A DNA stretch of 64,000 nucleotides from Anaeramoeba flamelloides (Eukaryota; Metamonada; Anaeramoebidae): the NCBI GenBank assembly GCA_027625915.1, contig JANTQA010000075.1, forward strand, positions 744,001 to 808,000, given 5' to 3'. The position numbers and the translations under genes are program-made. This document shows, in pieces, positions 33,733-45,400 of this stretch (position 1 is the stretch's first letter; each line of letters starts with the position of its first letter). Under the pieces are notes generated by a model. That model was given only the letters and a program-made list of their open reading frames with translations, was not told the DNA's origin and searched no databases.

Positions 33733-34827
33733 CATTTCTTTTTCAATTTCAATTTTGTTTTTTATTTTTTTTTCATAATCTTTATTATAGCTTTTATTGC
33801 TTTCTTCTTCATTTGATCTAAATTTATTTCGATTCCTATTTCTATTCCTTCTTCTATTCCTTCTTCTATTTCTTCCTCTGCCTCTCCCTCTATTATCATT
33901 TTCATTGTTTATGTTCTCATGTTCACCACTTTCATTTTGGAAATACTTATTATCAGAATTAGGTTTGTTTCCATAAAATTGGTTCTTGTAATTGTTCCGA
34001 GGGTTATTATATTGTTTGTTTTTTTCTTCTTCTTCAAAGAATATAGGCCCAGTGTTTAAATCGTTGAGTTGTATCCCAGATTCTTGCTTTATAAGAGTTG
34101 ATTTGTTATAATTCTTGGTATTCTCTTTGTCAATTGTATTCTCATTCTTATGTAATCCTCCGTTTGTAGAATTAGGGTTCTTGTTAATAAATTCTTTCTT
34201 TTTTGTTTCTCTCAAAAGAACATAATTAGGCTTGAATTCTTTTCTCATTGAGATGTTAAATTGTTCATTTGATTCTTTTTTTTTTTTTTTTTTTTCTGTT
34301 TTGTTTGGGATTTTGTTTTCAATAAAATCCTTTTCGCCCAAATAGCAAATATAGGAAATAACATATTCCAAGCAGGTTGAAATATTTGTAGACAATAGGT
34401 CTCCTAAAGATTGGCTCCCTACTAAGGCCTTCCCTAATTTCCCAATAAGCGCACATATTACTTTTTTTTTGATCGGGTTTGGGATCGATCTTTTAATTCC
34501 CTGTTCAAATTCTTCTTCTTGGGGCCAAAAAAGTAAAGAATCGAGATTTGTACGTTCATAAAATTTCACAAAGTTGTTTTGTTGAATAATTGATGACCTT
34601 AGTTGTGTTAACAAATACGGCCCCATAAACCTTCTTGAAAAAAATAAATTTCTTGCGATTTTTTCGCTGACTACGGCATCACCATAAAAGGTCAATTTTT
34701 TGAACGAATCAGATGCAGGGAAGGGTGTCAATGCAATTCGGATAAAGGATCGAAGGGAGTGTAGTTTTTCATGAATTGTTTTTTCACAATCAATAAACGT
34801 TTTAAATTGAGATCGTTTGTGTGTCAT
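32766..34827 (-). CDS. Degenerate RNase III-fold protein with RG-rich tail; frame broken at an A tract
   Basis: The frame from the ATG at 34827 runs to 33472, and a second frame, shifted by one, continues to the stop at 32766; one base fewer in the 25-nt A tract (33475-33499) would join them into one protein of about 680 residues. Residues 23-140 resemble an RNase III domain: KKLTFYGDAV aligns with the ERLEFLGDAV signature and KKVICALIG with ADxxEALIG. Of the metal-binding acids only Asp50 remains; the others are Lys43, Thr46, Lys122 and Cys125, so cleavage activity is unlikely. Next come an Asn/Lys-rich linker, long Arg-Glu-Lys repeats, several MSPGRGRGRG-type RG repeats typical of RNA-binding proteins, and a C-terminus with SLWEQFLF and LTLEDMFKLL. 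A role in RNA binding is inferred. The fold assignment is from two motifs only and should be treated as moderate. Confidence 0.55.
33475..33499. other. 25-nt T tract (A tract on coding strand) at the frame break
   Basis: On the minus strand the tract encodes eight Lys and then meets TAA. With one base fewer the reading passes into NKKIKNKDKGKIPSRGRGRG and the RG-rich frame. Such a tract is prone to polymerase slippage and to assembly error. Confidence 0.85.
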
Positions 34828-35915
34828 CGCTTTTTATCAGAGAGAAACAAGTTTTTGTTTGAAAAAAATGATAATTATTAATCTGTTATTTTGACAGTGT
34901 GGTTTTTACCAAATAAAAAAATGATTACAACTGTTGAGAATTTTGTTTAATTCATAAAAGATTTTAATTAGTGTGTAAATAATTGGGTTGTAATTCTTTT
35001 CTCTTTTTCTTTTTTTTCTTGTAAGAGAATAAATGATTGAAGTAATTAAGTATTTTTAAATTTTTTAAATTTAATAATCTACGAATACTTGGACTAAAAA
35101 TTAAAACCGAATAAGTATAGAATTTTAAATTCTGTTTGATTATAATCAGTAAGTAAATTTGTTGGATGTTGAATGTTATATTAGAAGTTGGGTTTCTTGC
35201 TTTTCACTATCAATTTGAAATGAATGAAATAATTGTTCTTCTTTAATTTTGAAAATTCCATTTTTCCTTAGACGAGAGAAACTAATTTTTTAAGGACTAT
35301 GTTTCCATGTTAAAACTGTGAAACTCTAGATAAAACTGCTCTTGAAAGAGTTCTTAAATCTCAATTAAATTTACTCATTGAGAATTTCTTTGAGAAAAAA
35401 AAGGGAAATTTCTCATAATTCGACAATTTTCACAATTTTCAACCTTTCTTAGATCCTACAAAAGTTGATTTTAAAGATTATTTCATATTTTCCATTTCAA
35501 ACCGATAAAGACAAAACATTTCTCAAGTTGTTCAAATATTCTTTAATAATACTTTTACAAGTTTGAAATTGCTTCAAGTTTGAACTTGCACTAAAAATCC
35601 CTTCGAGTCATTTATTTTGAAATTTTTCACTAAAAAATCTTGAAACAATTATTTTTTTTTGTTTGGGTTTTTTGAACTTGGAAATTAGTAATTTTTTGTA
35701 CAATTTCTTCGTGATGTAAAATATTTTTGAGAAGTAAAATAAAATAAAATCATATATAAACACCCTCCAGGGTGGAAACTTAGTACATATGATTTTAGGT
35801 ATCAGAACTGACAGGAGTTTCGATTGTAAAAGATAACTAAATTGATAATTGAATAACAGCAGTTATTTGGTTTTTTGGGATCAAAATATTTGTAATATTT
35901 TTTTTGAATATTATT

Positions 35916-36350
35916 TTAATCATATGAAGAAAAAAGATTGAAGATATTTTGATCCAAACAAAAAACCAAATAGCTATTGTTATTATTTGAAAATTTAAAA
36001 AAACAAAATAAAAAAAATAAAATGTTCTCTTTGAGATTTATTTTTGTTTCCCTTTCAATCCCTTTTCTTTTTATTTTTCTTCCTTTATCTTTTCTTTCTT
36101 TTTGTTTACTTTCTTTTTCTTTTCTTTCTTTTCTTTCTTTTTCTTCTTTTCTTTCTTTTATTACTATTTCTTTTCTTTCTTTTATTACATTTTCAATTTT
36201 TCTTTCTTTTTCTTTTTCTGTTTTTTTTTGAATTTTTGTTAAAGTTTTATTTTTCTTGTGGATCAAAATATTGTACCAGTATTTCGTCTGAGACTACTTC
36301 TTCATCCAGTCTTCATTTCCTTCCTTAAAATGATCAAATTCATAGAAGGT
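35916..36350 (-). pseudogene. Possible remnant or mis-assembled exon, Lys/Glu/Arg-rich
   Basis: Reading the minus strand, MYKWNEKTFYEFDHFKEGNE (from about 36362) gives way in the next frame to DEEVVSDEILVQYFDPQEK (about 36300-36245), and then in a third frame to a charged stretch rich in EKERK and KERKEEKERKE down to 35916. Each piece has a protein-like composition that random AT-rich DNA here does not show, but no single frame holds them together and no splice sites connect them convincingly. I do not recognise the protein. It could be a decayed gene, an unresolved multi-exon gene or sequence with base-count errors. Confidence 0.3.
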
Positions 36351-37029
36351 CTTTTCGTTCCATTTGTACATTTCAAAAAAAAATGGAAAACGAAGAAAAT
36401 TGATATTTTTATTAAAAAAAAAAAACTCGACAGAAAAATTTGAAGATATTTTCGAAAAGTGGTAAATAGAATTATTTACTATGTTTCTATTTACACTCTT
36501 AACAAACAAAAAAAATAAAATTTTGATAAAATGTCTCTAATTTAAAACTTCAAAAAAACTCTATTTCAATTAACTCATACTATCCACCGAACTCTATTTG
36601 AAAGGTTATTTTAAAAAAATTTTTAAGTAAAAAAAATAACTTGATATTTTCAACTTACAAGAAATTCCAAATCTTGTATTTCAAGTTTTATCACTCTAAA
36701 GTCTTTGAATTATTGACAATTTATAGAAAATTCAAAGATCTAAATTAAAAAAATAAAATTAATGATAAATTTTCACTCAGCAATTAAATGTTCAAAATGG
36801 ATAGTACTAACCATAACAAACAATCTTTCAAAAAGTTATCCTTAATATCCTGTAATGCTGATCCAAAAAATATTGCAACATTTTATTCATTTTTTCACAT
36901 TTTTTTAAACAAAGATAATAACAAATATATCTCTTAGTTGTTAGAGAAAGTACTTTATATACAGATAAATTGATTCCTTGTTATGTGTGAATAAGCAAAT
37001 TTTTATTTAAAAAGTAATTTTATATTTTT

Positions 37030-38225
37030 AAAGAAGAAAGTACATTTTACAAATTTTATATAATTTTAAAAGTGTAAAACTTACTGAAAAAGATTTTTTG
37101 AGTGGCATTGGATATTGAAGCTTTAAACCCTAAAGCCAACTCTGCGGTTCTATTTGTGAAAAATTAACCCAAGTAATTAAGAGTTGAATCTTTCATTTTT
37201 TTGAACAATTTTTTTTTTTTTTATTTTTTGGTTTTAGTAATAAAGGTTTTGGATCTAGAAATGTGTTTCTACAAATCCTTGAAATTAATTTAGGAACAAA
37301 CCAAATCAACAGACCCGAAAAGGTGTGTATTTTAAACAAACATTTTCTTTTTGAAAATCACACAAGAAGAGTCTTTATTACTTCTAAATTTGTTGAAATT
37401 TTGATTGAAAAAAAAACAGAATTCAACCAAAAGCCTTTTTTTAACTTCTATCTTGTTAATTTGGCTGAGGATAAACAAGATATTATCTTTGCCTTCCCCA
37501 ATACTATTTGTTATTTATTTAACAAAGCATTTTTTTTTACAAATTTGTTAACAAATTTATATATCTCAAATATTCATAATAAACTAAGCAAAAATTAAAG
37601 GATATTATTTCAAAAGGTAAAATAAAATGTATTGAATAATCGGAATCAAAAAACCTGTAAAAAAAGATTCAACCCAAAATAAAAGATAATTTTGGAAAAA
37701 ATGTTCAATAAGGTTCATAATTATTTTTAGTTCTCAAATTGATTAAAAATATATTATTTCAAAATCAAGCAAATATACCCAAATATCATTATTTTCATAA
37801 AGGAGATTAAAAAAAATTATATTTTTCATAACGTAATCTATATTAGATGAATTATATGAAAATAGGATTTTAAAATCCATTTTGGAAATACTTTAGAAAT
37901 AAAAAGTTATTTGTTTCTCAAAAATTTTACAAACAAAAGGATTCCCATGAAGAATAAAAAATAAAACCAAATAAATAATAAGTAATTGTATCAAATATTC
38001 GAGATAAGATCAAGTAAAAAATGATTTTTATCTATTTTTTCTTACATTATTATCATTTTTTTGATTTCCATTTTTTAGTTTGATGAAAATATATTATACT
38101 CAAATATATCCCACTCCCTCTTTCAGTAAAATATCAATATATTTAGTTAAAGAAATGATTAATATTATTCAGTTATGCAGAAATGATGACACTCTAAAAT
38201 ATCAAAAATATACTTAATCCCTTAA
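37030..38225. repeat. 1.2-kb dispersed repeat (family 6), copy 3
   Basis: Collinear with copy 2, sharing ACTTACTGAAAAA, TTTTTTGAGTG, GAGTTGAATCTTTCATTTTT, GTTTTGGATCTAGA, TTAGATGAATTA, GAAAATAGGATTT and AAAATATACTTA in order. It includes an open frame at 37263-37598 that is not preserved in the other copies. Confidence 0.8.
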
Positions 38226-38433
38226 TTTGGGGAATAATAATTATATTAATCGGGGATTTAACAATATCTTTTCCAATTCAATATAAGGTTTAAAAAAAAT
38301 TGATCAATGTTAAAAAAACATGATATTATATAAATATTCCATAATACCAGAACATTGAGACAAATTACAATAGAAATTAAATAATTATTAATGTCACTCA
38401 TTTTATTAAAATCAACTTTATTGATAAAAAATC

Positions 38434-39312
38434 AACCTTACCATTGTGAAAAAAATTTGGTTCATTAAAAAAAATTTGGTCAGTCAAAAATTTGTTTTCG
38501 TTTTTTAAATACAAAATATTAGCAAAATGATTTTTGATCAAAGTAAAATTTTATGAACAAATCTTACATTTAAGAAAAACCAAAGTCACTATCAATTAAT
38601 AATTTTCAAATGCAATATTATCTTGTTGCATTTTGACCATTTAGAATTACAACGGAACACTAAAAAACAAAAATTTATTTTTAATTGTAAACTTTACTAA
38701 AAATGTTAATTTTTTTATTAGATTATATTCCAAGATCAAGTTAGTCATTGTTTGGAAAGACCAAAAATTAATAACTGTTTTAAATTAAAGTTTGTCTATG
38801 GGGATTTAAAGAATTTATATGATTTCTGAAATCTTGGTATTTCGTTATTTTGAAGTTTTGATTGTCAAACATTAGTGGAAAACAACCTCTTTTGAAAAAA
38901 ATAGCATTTTTTTGGAAGATTTTATGATTCAATTTGATTTAAAAGGATATTTAAGATTAACTTTGATAAATTTGCATTAATTAGCAATATAAATATCTTA
39001 TGGAATTAATAGATTTTAATATTTCCTAATAAATAGTCTCTTATTGTTTGTAAAGTTTACAATTAAAATTCAATTTTTGTTCTTTTAGAGTTCCACAGTA
39101 ATTCTAAATGGTCAAAATGCAACAAGATAATATTGCATTTGAAAATTATTAATTGATAGTGACTTTGGTTTTTCTTAAATGTAAGATTTTTTCATAAAAT
39201 TTTACTTTGATCAAAAATCATTTTGCTAATATTTTGTATTTAAAAAACGAAAACAAATTTTTGACTGACCCAATTTTTTTTAATGACCCAAATTTTTTTC
39301 ACAATGGTTAAT
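38434..39312. mobile_element. Foldback element with 264-bp inverted arms
   Basis: The arm 38434-38698 and the arm 39050-39312 are near-identical reverse complements, starting at CCATTGTGAAAAAAATTTGG and running to GTAAACTTTAC, with a spacer of about 350 bp. Mismatches cluster near the inner end. The interior has no recognisable gene. It ends 94 bp from the alpha-SNAP stop codon, so it may overlap that gene's 3' untranslated region. Confidence 0.88.
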
Positions 39313-39405
39313 CAAAAAAAAGATTGTAAAAAAAAAAATCAAAAAAATTATAAATATAAGAATGAAGAATTATTTATTCTGTATATTTTCAATGAGAAAT
39401 AATAA

Positions 39406-42400
39406 TTATAAGAGTTCTTCTGTATTTTTATTTTTACATAATGTTTTTATTTTTAAGAGTAGGGTGATTTTCCAGTCATCAAATCTATGAATTTGATCAA
39501 AATCCTTAATGATTAAGGTCAATTTGTTGACGTTTCCTTCTTCAAATGCGTCCGCTAAATCATTTAAAAATTTAAATTCCTTTTGTCTTGAAAAGTTAAC
39601 ATCTAATTCGTCATATCTTTCCAATGCCTTTCGGGTGAGTTCTGGGTCACCCAGGCACATATGCAAAATACCAGCACGGTAAAAATATTCCTTAGCTGAC
39701 CATTTGCCAGATCGGAAGCTTAAAGATTCAATGGCGATATCTTCATAAATCTCAATAGATTCCTCATACTTTCCTTGCAATGCTTTCATATAAGCTATTT
39801 TTAATTTAATTTTTCGTGAAGCGCTTTTGAGAGGGGAAAATAATTGAAAAAATATTGGATTTTATTATAGTAAATTAAAAAATAAAATGAAGAAAAGATT
39901 AAAATTTCAATTAAGAATGTCCAAATAAAAATAAGGAAAATTTTTTAAAGATAACAGATCTTTTTAGAAAAGAATCGAACTTAAATCGATTTTTGAAAAT
40001 ACTGAACAATTAATATTATTAAAATAAATATTGGCAAAATTTTTGGAAAAAAGTAAATATCTATATAATCTGAAAGAAAACTGTTAATTTTTTGACTTTC
40101 TTTACTAAAATAAATTTTATTTCAATATTGGTAATTCTTTTTTCAACAGAAATCTTCTATTTGAGGAGTTTTTTATTAAAAAGGAAAACCAATTAAAAAT
40201 CTGGATACGTTTTGAAATTTGAAATTTTGATAATTAATGGACCAATCAAGTGAAAAAAAAAGTAGCAATTTAGTTTTCAGGAATCAGTTGTGTAAATTTT
40301 ATTAAATGTTTTCAGAACGTAGAATTCAATAGTAATACATTAAAATAATTTATATAAATTCTCTTTGAAAATGTAATCCTTTTGGTTTTTTTCAAAAATT
40401 TGATTTTGTGAAATTCGAAAAATTTTTCAACTGGACTTCTTATTTTTTGATAAAGGTATTATACAGTGCCCTAATAAAAAAAAGTTTTTTATAACATGTT
40501 ATAAACGTGTTGTAAAGGTGTTATAAACGTTTAAAGTGTTATAAAATTTTATAATAAAAACTTTTATAACATATTTGTTATAAAATGTGTTATAAAATTT
40601 GTAACATGTTATAATCCTGTTATAAGAATATTTTATCAAAAAATATTGAAAAAATCATCATTTAAAAGGAAATTTTGTTTTCAAAATGTTGTATAGATGT
40701 TATAAAAAAATTTTTTTTTATTAGGGTAGCATTCCTACTTAACAAACAAAGAGAAAAGGAGTCTATATTAAACACTATATCACTCGTTATAAGAAGTTCT
40801 GAAATTAATATGTATAAAATAAAGTTAAATTGATTTCTTTGTATAAAGATTATCAAATAATTTATAAATGAAAAAACAAAAATTAAAATGAAAATGTTTT
40901 CCCATTTGACATCCAAATATAAGTATAGATTTTACATAGTTAATGATTTCTTTTTTGTTGGGATTATTCTTTCATAAAGTATTTGTTTTTCTGAATGATC
41001 GTTTCAGTTCCACAAAATACCTCTTGTAGATCTTTCCCTTTTAACTTTGTTTTTCGGTTTTCGTCAACAATTTCTTTTAGGAAAATATTTTTAAAAAATA
41101 AAAAAGGAAAAAAATGTTGAAAAATATGAAAAGACAATCAAATTTAAATAGGCCTTTCATCACTTTACTAGTAGATTTTTGGAAATTAAAAATTCAAAGA
41201 AAAAAATTAAAAAGATCAATTATCATTCTCAAAAATCCACGCAACACACTAGCGAATGGGTTGTTTCAAAAGTTCTTTAAATATGTATACAGACACATCT
41301 TTCTTTCTTTTCAAATAGCAACCATTATAGAATTTAAATTTCACTTTATACCCTAATTGAAACAATAATTTTTTTATTTTTAAAAAATCGTAAAAAAAAA
41401 TATCATTAGAAATATTTAATTACAATTCCTTTAAAAAAATTACTTTAACCAGTTTTAAAATTTAAAACAGTTTTCTATCAAATTTTTTAATGATGGAAGT
41501 TTTTTAACAAGATATATTATGTTTTTTTTTGTTCTATTGTTTTTTTTTATAATATCCTTAATTTATCACAGGTTTTATAACACGTTTTATCTTATATAAC
41601 ACCCATATATCATGTTAAAAACTTTTATAGCATCTTTAATAACAAAAAAAAAATGTATAAAAATTTGTTCATTTTTTTATAAGTGTTATAGATATTGTTA
41701 TAAATCTTTTAATGGGTTTCTTTCAAAGTTTATACAGCCATTCCATCCCTACTGTGAAAATTGTAAAGACATAGAAATTGATCTTCAATTATAAAATTTA
41801 ATCCTGTATCATAAACCGTAAAATGGTTATGATACAGGATTAAATTTTATAATTGAAGATCAATTTCTATGTCTTTACAATTTTCACAGTAGGGATGGAA
41901 CAGATGTAACACTTTAAACATTTATAACACCTCGATATTACATATATAACATGCTATATACTTTTTTTTTTTTTATTAGGGATACTATTATTATTGTCGA
42001 AGGGAGAGATCAAAGATCCTCTTATAACGGTTAGGTTTTCCAGAATTTAAATTTATTGAGTAAAATCTTTGATTTTTCTCTATTCTTTTTAATTATGGAA
42101 AACGGCCGTTAGCTTTTCTTGAGTTTTCTGTTTATTAGGAAAATCGATAGATTTTCGTTAGGTTTTTTTGAGTTTTCTATTTATTTGGAAAATCGATAGA
42201 TTTTCGTTAGGTTTTTTTACTTTAGAAATAAACCGAAAATTTTAATAAATTTTCGGTTTATTTCTAAAGTAAAAAAAAAAACCTAGAACACCTCACAAAT
42301 ATAATAGAAACTTCAAAAAAAACCTAGAACACTTAACTATTAAAACAGAAAACCTCAAGAAAAGCTAGGCACTTGACGGCACTCTAAACGGCCCTTTTAC

Positions 42401-45400
42401 TTAAATTTTCTCGAAGGTAATTTAAGAGTAAAATCATAGATTTCACAATCATTTACCAAAATTTTTATAGTTTAAAAAGCAAAAGTAAAAAATTGAAAAG
42501 AAAAAAGGAAAAAAGAAAAAGAAAAATAAATGAAATTTAAGAAGGGTTTTTCATAAGCGATTGGTAAAAAATCAAAAAAACGAATTCCACGTTTACATTA
42601 AGAACTCTCAAAATCACAACAACAATACTTTTAAAATTTTAGAGTTTAAAATTTAAAGAATTTGTGAATGGCCAGTTGAGAGGTAGTTGTTTGGTAGATA
42701 CGTTTTTTTTTCTTTTTTTTCTGATTTACCTCAAACCTTTATCTTTATAATTTTAACCTTTACTTTTTTCTTTTTTATTTCCAAGTTACTCGTAATTTTA
42801 TTTTGCAGTGTCTCAGTATTAGCAAGTAACCACTTGATTTTTTTCTTTTGTAATTCTTCTTCATAATAAAAAAAAGCTTCAGCCAGGGGAAAAATGGAAA
42901 AAAAAAAAGGATTTCCCTTTGTACATAACCCATCTACTTTAAGACCAAGATTTGCATAATAAACAATGACATTTTGTCTTTCTTTTTCTTGTTAGTATTA
43001 AAAAAAAAAATTTACTGGTTAACATAAAAAAAAAAAAAAAAATAACTGATCAAATTAACCAAAATTCTCTGTACTATTTTCCATTTCCTAATTGTTCTTA
43101 AATATGTTTTTAAAATTTATTGTTTATACTGATTTTAATATTATTTTGAAAATTTAACAACTGCGGCCTTAAAAAAATTTTCCTTAATATCAAGAAGAAA
43201 AATAAATAAAATAAAAGGAATATACAAAGTCTTATCTTCAATTTCATGCAATTCTGCAGCTTTTTCATAATGGAAAATAGCATTTTCAATTTGACCCGAT
43301 TTTTCATAAATTTCTGCAACCTGCTTTTGGTATTTTGCTGCTATCTCAAATCTGCCAGTATATTTAAGGCATTCTATAGCTTTAAGAAATAATTTAATTG
43401 ACTTTTTAATACTAACATTTTGATAGCATCGTGCAGCAGTACATAGATAACATGCATATTCAAGATCATTTTTATTTTTATGTTGACAATTTGCAGCAGA
43501 AATATAAGCTTCTGCAGCTTTTTTCCCTTGAGAATTAATGAAATAATTAATTACAAATATATTAATAATTATTAGTTGACAGTTTTGGAATAGTTGAAAT
43601 GAGTGAATTAGCGAGGTGTAATCTTTAATTTAAATACTTTTTTTATGTTACATTTTAATTTACTCTCCATTTCTTTCCAGGTAAGTTATTTTTTAATAAC
43701 TTTATGAGTTAAAATAATGCAGTGATATAATTATAAAAAGCAATAATCACAAACAAAGAATTTAAAAATAAAAAAATCTTTTGTAAAAATTTGTGTTATT
43801 TATATTTGTTTGATTAGGGATATAATAGAAACAGTATGAACTGAAATAAACAGGTTATGATCATTCAAAATTGTTTTTATGAACACAATATTTTCATATT
43901 TTTGATTGTTTTTAATTTATTTACAATTTAATTTGTTTTTATGGAGATTTAAATAAAAAGATTTTCTCAAAATAAAAATAAACTCTTTTTTCAAACAAAA
44001 GGGCACACCTCCCAAATCATCAATACTATTAAATTTGATTTTTTAATAAGATAATTAGTTATTGGTGATTTTCATTTTAATTATTCATTTTTTCATTTTT
44101 TGTTTCTATATTTATTGGATATTGAACAGTTGGAAAATGAAAAAACAAGATAAGAAGAAACCAATTTGTAAATAATCTGACAGTATAAAAATGTAAACAG
44201 TTTAAGTTTGATTTCGAATGAGCTAGATACAAGGAATTAAGAAAGACCATTATTGGATTGGTGTCTGGAACAAAGACAATTGAAAATAAAGAAATAAAAT
44301 ACACTTTCGACAAAAGAACCCAGATGAATTGCAGCTTCACTTGAAAAGTGAGACTTTAAAGAATAATAGTTTGACATGTAAAGAGTTATCAATATAATGT
44401 AAAGAACTTTTTCCCAATTCAACGTATTGAAAGGTTGTTATTTATTTGATAATTTTTTTTCTTTACAATTTACAAAACATGATTTCTCATTTCAAATAAA
44501 AGGGCACATCAATTTTTGAAATATTTAATTTTAATTTTTATTGTTTTGTTTTAATGGGTTTTAAATATTCGGTTGAGTATTTTTTTTATGTTTTAAAGAG
44601 TTTCTTAAATTTTAAAATGATGCTACAATTAATTTGATTCAATTATGAATAATTCTTGAAATTTTCTGAGCCTTTTTATTTATAAAAGAGTTTATATTTT
44701 CACAAAAAATTCAAAAATAAAAATTCATAAAAATAAAAATGTTAATGTTTAAAAATTAATAACAAAAAATTTTACGCATTGTCAACCATTGTACATTTTA
44801 TGAATTTAATTCGTAAATAACAAATCAGTTGTGAAAATTTCTGCAAAAAATAAAATTTTGTATTGCTTCAAAAACACTATTCACCCAGCAAATTGTTCTG
44901 GAAATTTTGGTCATAAAATTTAGAAATTATTTTCTTTTTTTGTTACAAAATGTTCTTGTTTCTGTGATTCATTTTTGAAAAATTGATCTCAAAATATATG
45001 ATATTGCCAGTTCATCCTAAAATAAATCTTTATTTTCAAGGGATATTATATTATCACTGAAATAACAAATAAATGATTTTTCATTTTCTAAAGCAAATTT
45101 TTGTTTTTCAATTTTTGCGTGAATATTTGTGAAAGGTTAACATAAATTTGAAAATGATGTGTTGGATTTTTCTTAAAATAGATAAAAAAACAAAATGAGT
45201 CGTTTTTTTTAATCGTAAGAAAAGTTAGTAAAAGCTCACATTTTGAAAGATTTTTTTATTTATTTTTTCTTTTTTCATTTTAAAAACAAAAATCAAATCC
45301 AAAAACTAGATTGATAATTAGGATAAGAATAGAATTCATAACATCAAATTAAACTAAAATTTAAGGATCTTCAAAAATCCCCAAATTTCAATTTTTAATT

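Larger units (their letters stand above)
34828..39405. other. Intergenic between alpha-SNAP (3' side) and RNase III-like gene (5' side)
   Basis: It contains a possible broken gene at 35916-36350, the third 1.2-kb dispersed repeat copy and a large foldback element, each listed separately. The stretch 34830-35900 holds nothing I can recognise. Confidence 0.6.
39824..43225 (-). other. Alpha-SNAP intron 2 (3402 bp), repeat-filled
   Basis: The borders join the two exons in phase. The intron contains two TTATAACA-rich elements, a near-perfect 160-bp hairpin and a long nested palindrome, each listed separately. The remainder (about 39850-40440, 40740-41340 and 42400-43220) is AT-rich without further structure that I can name. 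Confidence 0.85.

Noticed and set aside
33173-33821. Plus-strand Leu/Phe/Ser-rich frames with apparent membrane segments
   Set aside because: They are antisense shadows of the RG and Lys/Glu/Arg-coding repeats of the RNase III-like gene.
37263-37598. A 111-codon plus-strand frame
   Set aside because: It lies within the third 1.2-kb repeat copy and is not preserved in the other two copies.
44077-44340. Minus-strand frame with hydrophobic stretches
   Set aside because: It lies inside alpha-SNAP intron 1, resembles no family, and overlaps protein-like fragments on the other strand that are equally unsupported.
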